Made by a program: the position numbers and the translations under genes. This document shows, one piece after another, positions 24,741-36,700 of a stretch of DNA of 64,000 nt. The DNA comes from Saturnia japonica (taxonomy: Eukaryota; Arthropoda; Insecta; Lepidoptera; Saturniidae), in NCBI GenBank assembly GCA_033032175.1, contig CM065307.1, forward strand, positions 9,486,001 to 9,550,000, written 5' to 3'. Below the pieces are notes generated by a model. It had not been told where the DNA came from, did not search any database, and saw nothing but the letters and a program-made list of their open reading frames with translations. Position 1 is the stretch's first letter. Every line of letters starts with the position of its first letter.

Positions 24741-27700
24741 CCCCGTCAGGTATTCGCCGCCGACCGTGAAGCGGTCGACGTTGCCCGGGACACACCACGC
24801 GGAGGTTCCTGACTCGTGCCCCAAAACCTAAACCCAAACCTAAACCCTAACCTAAACCCAAACCTAAGCCCAAACGCAAACCGATACGTAAACCCTCCAA
24901 ACGTAAACCCAAACCGGAACCTAAACCCAAACCAAAATTCTACCCCAAACTTAAACCCAAACCTAAATCCATACCTAAACCCATACTTAAACCCAAACCT
25001 AAGCCCAATCGCAATCATCATTTCAGCCGCAGGACGTCCACTGCTGAACATAGGCCTCCCCCATAGATCTCCAGAGCAACCGATCTTGTGCGGCCTGCAC
25101 CCAACGGCTCCCAGCGACCTTTATTATGTCGTCTTTCCATCTAGTGGGGGGCCGTCCTACGCTGCGCTTTCCGATGCGTGGTCTCCACTCAGGAACCTTT
25201 CTGCCCCAACGGCCGTCAGTTCTCCGAACTATGTGCCCCGCCCACTGCCACTTCAACTTGCTAATCCTTTTCGCTATGTCGGTTACCTTAGTTTGTCTAC
25301 GGATCTCCTCATTTCTGATTCGATCTCGTAAAGAAACACCAAGCATAGCCCTCTCCATAGCTCGCTGAGCGACCTTGAGCTTTCTTATGAGGCCCACAGT
25401 GAGCGACCACGTCTCTGTGCCGTATGTCATCACTGGAAACACACACTGGTCAAAGACTTTCGTCTTGAGGCATTGAGGTATTTTGGACGAGAAGACGTCG
25501 CGCAGTTTCCCGAACGCTGCCCAGCCGAGTTGGATTCGTCGACTGACCTCTTTTTCAAAGTTGGACCTACCTAACTGGACTGTTTGTCCCAGGTAGACAT
25601 ATTCTTCAACAACTTCTAGACAAGAGTTCCCAACTGATACTGGGGTGGGCACCACATGGACATTCGACATGATTTTCGTCTTGTCCATGTTCATTTTAAG
25701 GCCCACCTGTTGAGAAACTTTGTCGAGGCCATCGAGCATTGTGCCAAGATCTTCCAGCGATTCTGCCATGACTACGATGTCGTCAGCAAATCGAAGGTGA
25801 GTGATGTATTCGCCATTGACATTGATGTCGAGTCCTTGCCATTCCAGGAGCTTGAAGGCGTCCTCTAGAGCGGCGGTAAACAGTTTCGGAGATACTACGT
25901 CTCCCTGTCTAACGCCTCTTCTCAAAGGAATTGCCTTCGTGCACTGCTCCTGTACTCTGACGTTGTGGCGTTGTTGTACAAGCACTTCTACACTTCGATA
26001 TATCGATAGTCAATACGGTACCGCTGGAGAGACTGCAACACTGCCCAGGTTTCGACCAAATCAAACCCAAGCGTAAACCCCCAAACCTAAATCAAAACCT
26101 AACCCCAAACTTAAACCCAAACCTAAATCCATACTTAAACCAAAACCTAAACCCAAACCTAAGCCCAAACGTAAATTCAAACCTAAATTAAAACCTAAAC
26201 CCAAATCTAAATCTAAACCTACATAAGGCATGCAAACTGGTTTGTTGATTTATTGATATTGATATATCTACCTATTTGTAAATTATCTGGGTTATACAGT
26301 TTTGCTACGAATGAATTCTTTCATTGTGTTATCCTTCATGTGTTTACCCCGACTTGATATGAACACGCAACCTTCTGACTTTTTCACAAACTTCAAACCA
26401 ATTGTAATGAATGTAGGTAAAGAGATACATTGGACCATGGAGAAGGACATAGGCTACCTTATATAAACTTGATGAAAGGAATGATGGAATGAAATAGGGG
26501 ATGAAAGTTTTTATGAAGAACCCAAATTATCTTAAATTAAGGAGGTGAAAATTCATATTTATGCTTTTGGTAAAAAATAAAAGGGGTTTCACGTTTTTCA
26601 AAAAACCTTCTCGCAAGCCAGTACAATAAGGGTAATTTTAATTATTTTTTTTAAGTTTTATTGGGACGGCTAATTTATTGGATTCATATTGGCATATAAT
26701 TACAATACCATACACACAATGATAAACCCATCTATGATTTTCTTTTGGTTTGTCATGTTCCGAGATCAATCTGTGTATATCCAATAATACGCTGATGATT
26801 TCGCGGGTACCAGCTAGTTCAGCTATAAATTTGATATCAAATGATTACACAAGTTTGTAGGTATGTATACGACATGGCTCAAATAAAGATATTATTTTGT
26901 CATTGGAGTTATCTGTGGGATGCAAAGCGTCATGATATTCAGTTTGGTTCGCCATCGCTTCCGCGCTCGATCCCTAATTGAACATTGCACTAATGAGCGG
27001 CGCGGCGTTGTTCGGTTGCAACCCGCAGTTATTCGCCCCCTAGATTACACCCGGTAACATCGCCGGAAATCGGGCTTTGGATGTGAAACCGGATTTTCGA
27101 CATTGCTCTAAGTACCCCAATTATTTCGGCGCTACATTTAATCCTCTTGATAACGAATTCCTACTAAATAGTTAAAAGGGATTTATTTACTGTTATATTT
27201 CATTTGTATTACGTAAATATTTTCACATGAAATCTCTCTCTCTCTCTAGTTGGGGCAGCCCGACTGGTGGAATGAATACCTTCACCCTAAAGAAGATCGC
27301 AGCCTTCTGTTGTCTTACTGCTGTGAGTAGGGTTTTCAGGGCTCCGTGGGGTAGAGGGCTTCAAGGTTAGCAACAAGCTACTTGATACTCATGGTATTAC
27401 AAACGTCTATAGGCTACGGTAGCCGCTTACCATCAGGCAGGCCGTATGCTTGTTTGCCACCTTAGTTGTATAAAAAAATCATTCGTAACGATTGTGTATA
27501 ATTTTGATTGGATTTTGTAATACTTAAAAGTGTCTTAGAGCTTAGATATAGATTCAATTATTATCAGAGTTTTACTGATGATAAACAGTTTTTTATTAAA
27601 GAACCTGTATTATTGAACCTTACTTTGAATTTGTACTAGAATAGCAATGTATGTTACGAAATTATTTTCTTGTACATTTACTTATTACATATTTCATTGC

Positions 27701-30700
27701 AAGGTTTACATGTTAAATGTTCCTTGTGTAAGAGATTCCCGTAAGAGGTCGGTCTCCAGTTTTCGCTGAGTTAGCTAGGGCCGTGTGTGACAGACCGAAA
27801 AAAATAATTTCCTTCGCTCGAGTTCTCACAGTGACTTTTCCAGTCGACCGCGGCCGTCCCGTGCATCTGGCGGGACCTATTATTAGGGAATGGCTTCTTA
27901 ATGCTTTCTTAGGTATTTTTATATGGCCTCACGTTTTAGTTTTTACGATTGCGATTTTTATTGAATTCTCCCTTCAACGTTAGATTCTTATACCTGTGGA
28001 CGAAGGTGAAATACGAACCACTTTGTACAAGATTTATTTTATTGCTCTTTGCTGGGTACATATTTCATCGAGTTTTATGTTCTGTGCGGAAAATGTAGAA
28101 TATAATAAAACGAGACCTTTGCTGACTCAACGTTATATGTAATGACTGTTTGTAGGTAAGTAAGTCTTTATAAACAAAAGGAAAGACCGAAGCGTAGTTA
28201 CAACAGAGCTATCATCATACTTTATCTATTATCTATATTAAAAAATCTGTAGTCGTGTCTGTACTTTTAATATTTTTCCAAAATTTCCCAACAGGTACAC
28301 TATATGAACGAACCTGATCATGTATATGTCATTAATAAAAAATGTTTGTTTGTCTGTCTGTTTGTATGTTCGTATTTAACTGAAAAACGGATTGACCGAT
28401 TCTTATGAAATTTTGTACACGGAATGCTTATTTCATTAGTTAGTTAATAGGGTATAAGAAATTTTAATATTACTTTTAGAAATAGTAAAGAAAAAATTAA
28501 AAAATATATTCGTTAATTCTTGCCCCATTTTGATGAATTTTTGTACACGGGAAGTATTATTGATTGATTGGCTATAACAATATCAATATTTTTTCTAAAA
28601 ATCGTTCGTCAAAAAAATATGAAATTTCTATGAATTCTCAACCCATTCTGATAAAATTTTGTAGACGGGAAGCATATGTCATTCCATAATTGAGAGGCTA
28701 TAATAATAAGGCTAAAAGAATACATTGTAAATCGTAGAATAGAATAAAACATATTGGATGAAAATTGTGCTCGGAAAATACATGCCATTTCTCAATTGTC
28801 ATTCTCAATTTACTGTCAAAAAGTTATTATAGGGTGGATCATTTATGTGAATGATAGTGATGTCTGGAAGTGGAAATTATTATTATTGTACCTGTTATAT
28901 AAACATTTGTACAGTTGGCAAAAAAAAGACAAATCCGATCGAGTTTGTTACCGATTCTTCTCGATGCCTGGGATATTTTCCGAACCGGCAGTTGTGTTTT
29001 GACGTTCATAAGTGCCTTCTTAGAGCCTAAAATGAGCAAAAATTATTTTGATTTTGAATTGACACCGCATACGAATTTTCAATAATATGAACAAAAATAA
29101 ATTTACGGGATGTAAATAACTAGGTACTGCATAGTATCAAACGCGTACGGAGACGCACGCACATTGGTAGTATACCTATTTAAATATATATAAAGAATCA
29201 AAAAGGTCATTTATAGTATATCATTAGTAAATTACTTCTTTCTATTCTTAAACCACAACTATAATTACTTTATTATCTCTGTTACAGACCTATATATCTA
29301 TTTACATTTTAATCGTAATTACCGATAGGTATTTATACTAAATTGTTCTTCATATTTTAAAATGCAATTTACTTATCTTTACTTACATTGTAAATCTACC
29401 AAGGCAGCAAAGATTTCTGAGAAGTTTGTAATGTTTAAAGCTTCACAAGGAACAGTGTTTAGAAGGCTACTTGAATTTGATAATTGTAAGTGGAAACCTA
29501 ATATTACGACCTAGTAACTATAAATAGTCAACGGGGGTTCCTATACCCTCTAACTTTAATATATGTATATATAAATATACATACACTGTTTTAACTTATA
29601 ATGCATTAATGGTACCTAATGTTTTAATTATTAAATACACCCAAAGTAGTGTTTTTAAGTAGGCTTTTTTTTAGATCTTATATACTGTTAGCCTTAGGGG
29701 CCCTGAAGCCGCTGCGGCTTTTACAGCTTCACCAGACTTGGATAGGCTTTCTAGTTTGTCTTTAACATTTAAAATCGTGTCTATTTACCCGACTGCGAAA
29801 AAGGAGAAATATGTTATTCGAGCGAATGCTTGTATGTATGTCTATTTCTTTGGCACACTCTGTAGCCTCTACGTCTTGATGGATTTTAGCATACGAGGTG
29901 TCGTTACATTCGTCTTACTTGTGGGTGTGACAGGCTATGTAATATTTAATTACGACATCTGGGAATAAAATAAAAAGCAAAAAGAGGAAAATGTTTTTTA
30001 AGTGTTTTTGTTTGAGTCGGGTTTTTTGTTTCCTCTTTAATAATTTAGCTTGTTTGTATGATGGTCGCCACTTTCAACATATAAGTCGTTATGTCGAATA
30101 TAGTTATGAAGAATAAGGAATGTTAAAAAAGGCAGCCAGGGGGACGGCCGACAGAAGTGAAAACTTAAAACTTTGAAATTAACTGTTTTTTTATGAAATT
30201 TTAAATTTATCATAATATGAATAATTTAATTTTCATGATTTGTAAATTAGTATTATTAACATTAAGTAAATCTTGTTTTTCACATCTATTGCCACCCTGA
30301 GCAAATATTAACATAGATCAGTGGAGTATTCCACGCGAGCGAAGTGCTGTCGTCACGCTCTGTGACTCAAACTTTGGCTCTCTGTTAAGATCACGATCGC
30401 TCAAGAACGATTTTATGAGTCCTTTAATTTTCATGATACTTTGCTCGTTTGTAAGAGAATTAACTTTAGAAATTCCAAGTAAAAAGGTAAGTATAATTTA
30501 AGAATCAATTCAACACGTCATAGCAGTTACTGTAATTAACAGTTACATGTCAGTGTTGGTAAAGTGAGGGTACCCCTTACAAAAATCGCACAACATGCCT
30601 ATAGAAGTTTTCACTTCAAAATATAAAAGTTATAACGCTCGCCTTTGTTTATTTTTTGATTCAGACTCGAACGCAACAAATAAATTAATAATGTCGTCCT

Positions 30701-33700
30701 TGTTATATTGCTGTGCAATTTTAACACAGTATTTTAACCCTTTGGCTCCAGACGTCACAAAATGTACGTAAAATTGGCATATTATATGCCATCCCTGCGA
30801 GCCACAGTTATTAAAATAGCACACAAATTTATTTTTCATTCAACAATTCAGAAATGATTCGTGAGATGCTAAAAATTTACTTTAAAGAATAATATTTTTT
30901 TTTGTTTATAAAGTATTACAAAAATAAATCGATGCGTATTTTTACAAACTACCATGAAAAACAGTTTTCGTAAGTGAACTTTTTTTCTGGTTCATTGTAA
31001 GCGTGGCGACAGAGTAAATGAAGTCAGCTGTACTGACGGCGACACCAGGAAATCTCTTATGATATCACCCTTACCAACTTACCGCTACATTTGCAATAAG
31101 CGCAACAAATATACCCGTGCACGATTCATTTGATCTGACACAAATTTATCCACGCCACGCTGCTCTTTATTTACGCCGACAACGATGTTCAGTTTGTCCT
31201 GACAAATTCATAAATTACCGACATCCTCGCCGCAACACATTTGTACGGCTTTTATTTTTATCAGAAAATATCTTGTTCTACCGTATCGACGTAGCTCTTT
31301 GATGTTACACTTCATTAATATAATATAATCAAAATTTACAGAGTTTATACATGATTAGAAGTTTAGAGGTAGTAGGTAGAGTAGTAGTGTATATTGTGTA
31401 AAATTGTATTGTACATAGATAAATAATATCATACATTACTGATTGGTTTCAGCGTTGCTTCAACTAGATGCCACGCTACCTAGAAACAATATCTCCTAGA
31501 ATACGCCAAAATCATATTGTAGTGTGTAAATGACTATATGAAATGTTGCTAGTGTGCGTGGACAAAACAAGTCCGGTGAAGCTGTAAAAGCCGCAGCGGC
31601 TCTGTTTGACGATAGGGCCCCTAAGGCTAACAGTGTAGTCAGTTCTAAAAAAAAAAAAAAAAAAAAAGCGTGGACAAAATAGTTTTGTGAATTTCTAAAG
31701 TTTACTCTATTAATAGGAAAAATATTTTATACAAATCAATTATCAACTAAATGTTATTAATGTTGCTTAAAATACTTATATGACGAATAATAAATGAATG
31801 GAAACTACCTATATCAATATATTGTGTGTATGATGTTTAGATTGGTTATTAAATAAAAAACTTAATCATTTATATAAAATATGATGTTATTTCCTAATTA
31901 AATATCAAAAATATTATATTTATTTAAACATGTATTAGTGCGTGAATTATTGTATTTGAGAGAAAAAAGGAACACACAACTTGTGAAAAAAGGTAAATAA
32001 TTTATTCAGCGCCGTATTACTTTGATAATAACAGAATATGCTAATCGACGTACAAAATACAGTACAATAGTTGATAGAATAAGTTATCAAGTCATATTTT
32101 AACCTTTACAGCTAATTAAGTTTAGTTTAGTTAACCTTTAAACATAAAGTAGGGTTTTGACGATATAAATTCAATCTCCTTTTACACGAATTTATTTGAA
32201 TATTAATAGCAAACTGACCAAGAGCGAGCCGTGTATGCGCTTTATGATTCCGCAGCATTTTAGTACTATGCTATAGTTCAATGGTCCAAGTAACAGTATC
32301 CACAGGAAACATAAAACCAGAAAAATAATAGTAATAATGTCTACGCCAAACATTTGAAACGAATTTTATAGAGTTTGTATGGTGGTAGGTAACTTGAAGC
32401 TTTAAAAATTACATAAAATACATAGAAAACTAATACAATAAATATATATCTGAAAAACTAAGCCGACCCGATTAATATGCCATATCTAAAAATAATGCTC
32501 ATTAACCAATTTTTAATGTTCAACTAATTTTTTTTACAAAATACGTTATCGTGGCGTATGTGATGGCATATTAGACATAATGGGTCGGGGAAAAAGTGTC
32601 TTCGCATTTTTATATGAAAAGTCAAAAAATTTTTTTTAGAGTTTATTTTCAGTTGCTGTAGAAACTTTGGGACTTCTGATCAAAAAAACGCGACAAATAG
32701 TTTTGGCAGTCCTCTCTTGATGTTAACCTTACAGAACCTAAAGAATTCTGAAGAGACCGAAACAGGTGAAAATCTGAAGGTACCTACAAGGTCAGGGCTA
32801 TATGGTGGATGCACTAAACCTCCCAGCCAAACTCTCTTAATTTTTGCTGAGTGGCTAAAGATGTGTGTAGTTTAGCGTTATCGTGATGAAAGACCACATC
32901 CTTCCTGTTCTCAACCTCAATTCCTATTCCGGCCGCATTCTCTCAAGTACTTCCTTTAATCTCATCAGTTGTTGGCGGTAGAGATCCGAATCGATGGTTT
33001 TGCGGGGCGGTAAAAGCTCATAATAAATAATGCCCTTCCAGTCCCACCACACAGCATCACCTTATTTCGAGTTAGCCCAGGTTTAGCCGCAGTCTGTGAA
33101 GCCTGGCCGACCTTAGACCGCGACCTTTTTCGCACGTTCTTGTCGTACGTGATCCACTTTTCATCGCCAGTTATCAATCTCTTCAAAAACGGCTCGGTTT
33201 CATTACATCTCAATAATGAATCGCAAATGAGTACACGGTTCATTAAGTTTCTTTGAGTGAGCTCGTGTGGCACTGAAATATCGAGCTTTTTGGTATAGCC
33301 AGCTTTCTTCAAATGTGTTAAAACTGTATTGTGATCAATTTCCAGTTCTTCAGCTACATCGTAACTACTGACATGCTGATCTTGCTCCACTTTTTCAAAA
33401 ATGGCGTCCATTTTATTCGTAACAGGGCAACCAGAGCGAGGTGCATCTTCAACATCAAAATACCTACGTTATGCGAAAACACTTTTTTCCCGACCTAATA
33501 ATAAGGACGATTATTTTTGTAGAACATTGTATTTGCGTATAATTAACCATTACGCCATCGTACGCAGATAAAGCAGCTCGGGAACACTTCCACCTCCGAC
33601 TTACTTAACAAAAATCAAAATTTAAAGCTTGCTGAGAGTTGTAGCCTAATGTTTGACAGCTTGTACTGGCCTATATTACTCCTCGTAAATCTGGCTATCA

Positions 33701-36700
33701 TGTACAAAAATAATTTTTCGAATCCTACTGGTAGTTTCAGAGAATAGCGTGTTTAAACAAAAAAAGAGACATTTCCGCTTTATCATATTATATATATATA
33801 TATAAATAGTATACATTGTAGTATTGTTGTTACATAGTTTCATTAAGCATACTGTCATATTCTTTGGACTATTTAATAAAATACGCTACATGTCAACGTG
33901 ACAGTGGTGCTGGAATAACGCTAACTCGAGTACGCCGATTTTGGCGTGATTTTGATAGCTGATTTGTTTAGTACGTCGATGGCATCTAGTTGTAATCTAT
34001 GATTAATAATATGTTTTTTATTTCTTAAAATCTAAGTAAGTACAAAAAGTTGTGACAGTTTATGGTCGACCTATTTATTAAATTAAATTTAAAAAATAGA
34101 ACATTAAAAAAATGTTTTCTTAGAGTATATAATATGACAAACCTACAGTTTATTTTGAATTTATCTCTCATAAAGCTATCAGCATTACTAAAATGATGTG
34201 TGTCTTATAAGTTATCTACTATTTTGATCGCTTCAATACTACTCAGTTGAATCTATCAATACATATAAGGGGCCATCCATAATTTACGTCACACGTTTAG
34301 GGGTTGGGAGGGGGTCGATGAAGTGTGACATTGTGTGACAAGGGGTGGGAAAGGGTCCCAAATTTTGTGACATCACATTTTTTCAAAATATAATATTTTA
34401 TATCTAAGTGAACTTCTTTAAGTCGACAACCTCCCAAACTCGAAAGAATGTGTTCCCTTCAATTGAAGCCCCAAAACCTCCGTTGCACTAAATCTCAACC
34501 CTCTAGTCAAAATAATCAGAGAAAAAATTAAATTGGACTTCTGTATCTCGAACATAGCAATGTTTTATTTAACAAATTTTACAACTGTTCACTCTCACAC
34601 TTTCACCTTTGTTTGATTTGATGTCGATTTTATTGAAAAATAATTTAATGGAAATTAAAATAATTTCCGAACACTGCTGTTTTAATTTCATAAATTTCTA
34701 ATTATAAAATTGCAAAAAATGTGACATCACACTAGGTAGGGGGGAGGGGGTCACACAAATGTGACATCACACTAGGTAGGGGGGAGGGGGTCACACAAAT
34801 GTGACCAGCTGTGACAAGGACGGGGGAGGGGTCAAAAATCAAAAAAATTCGTGTGACGTAATTTATGGATGGCCCCTAATTGACATAACACGCTGAGATG
34901 GAGATATAGTTTGATAAGATTCGCAGAACTTGCTATCAATTTTTATTTCCATAAAATAATATTTTTACTTTTTTGTTATAACCATTTACAGGTTAAGTAA
35001 GGAAAACAAATGAATAAAATCATTTTTACAAATCAATAATTGCTATGGCGCAAGCCACTCAAGTCCGGTTATTTCTTAAATTAGAGACAGTACGCGGTTA
35101 TAGTGTAAAAGAGATAAATAATGTTCAATGGCACAGATTTATTCTCAAATTGTGTTCAATGCAAAATGTTTACTAGTTTCAAAGCAAAGTCATTGTTATT
35201 AAAAAAATCTTTTGTTTAGCAGCGCTAAAGTGGTTTGCAGGTCAAGTTTTCTTATTATTAGAAAAAAGAAATATATTACAATCTGTTTTTATTTGTAGAA
35301 AAATAATGTGAAATACAAAAAATGCTAAGTTTTTGATATTGCATAAAATGTGGACATCTGGAAACGCGGAGAGCGAGCGGGTAAAGGGGCGTGGTCGGGT
35401 GGCAAACAGTCTGGCGCGCGTCGAAACATTGACTCACGCGCGGATTTCCCGCATTCGACTGCGCCGCGCCGCCCGCCCTACGTAACAGCGGACGAAGTAC
35501 CAACTTTCCAACTTCATAAGAAACGACAAAATCAGTATTAAGATTTAATGACGTTATATTCTATAGTTGCTATGCTATACCTACGAAATTACTAGATTGT
35601 TTTGAAAATTGAATTTTAAACTATTATACAATTTTTAGTATAATGTCGTTTGTATATCTTTAACAACTTTTATTATTTTGTCATGTGAAGCATATAAACT
35701 TAGTTTAAACATAAATTTGCAAATCATCATATTAATCTTTTTCTAGTTTATCCTCTATTAAATGTCGAGTTTTATAGTCGGATTCCTAAAAGTAAATTTT
35801 GGTTCGCGTTTCTAATTTAAATTCCTCTCAGAAGATGCCAGGTCAATAGCTACACCTACACCGACTAAAAATAAATTCAAAGTGACGTGACTACAAAATA
35901 AGTCGAGCCGTTTTATGTGACTTGCAAGATGAAGTAATTACGAACATTTAATTTTTTTAGTATTTTCATTTTATTTTTTTATACACATCTTGATTTGATT
36001 TATTGGAACATATATTTATAATTTTTAGAATTCTGTGTAACACTTGTGTATTATTGTTACATTAAAAAAGGTCCTAAATTGTTTAGTAGAAATAAACCAT
36101 TTTGAGTTCGATGGCAAGCCATGTCAGTCACATATATATCATGTTGTCAATAAATGAAGTTGAAATATGTACCCATAATCATCAAGATTACTATAGATAT
36201 AGTATACTATACTTAGGCAAACATTACAAAATAAATATGCCTCTAAATTACTTAAAGTCGCTGGTTGATTTATGATTTTACAAATATAAATATGTATTTA
36301 GAAAATTATACATTCTTGTTAATAAACGAAACATATATTTACATAGCAAATACGAGTAGGTATTTAATTATTCCCTACTACAAGAAATACAAGTGTTCGC
36401 GGATTTGAAGATAAGGCACGACACCACTCTCCATGTCTCGTTCCCCAAGTCATTTGTAAAAAAAAAAATCTTAAACTTCAAACAAATTAGCAGCTTCACT
36501 GAGATTAATTACCGACATTATTAATTTGATAATATTTATAAGACAGAAAATGCTTCATTTTGTTGTATTTTTATAATGTGGCATTACAGCTACCAAGAGT
36601 AACTTAAAGGTATTTTGGTTTAGCAAGTAAATATTATGCATATATGTATTTACAAAATATATATTAATTAAGGTCCCAAATATAAAAGCTTCATATTTGT

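Noticed and set aside
24810..24825. GGCACGAG on the minus strand, which matches a cDNA-library adaptor
   Set aside because: An 8-base match is expected by chance, and the flanks are genomic repeat; not treated as contamination.
24746..25051. 101-codon minus frame with Phe-Gly-Phe repeats
   Set aside because: Same array read on the other strand; not a protein.
24816..25331. 171-codon plus frame full of Asn-Pro-Asn-Leu repeats
   Set aside because: It is a translation of the CCTAAA/CCCAAA array running on into the antisense of the RTE fragment.
30630..30839. 69-codon minus frame considered as a transposon fragment
   Set aside because: No motif recognised; composition does not separate it from chance.
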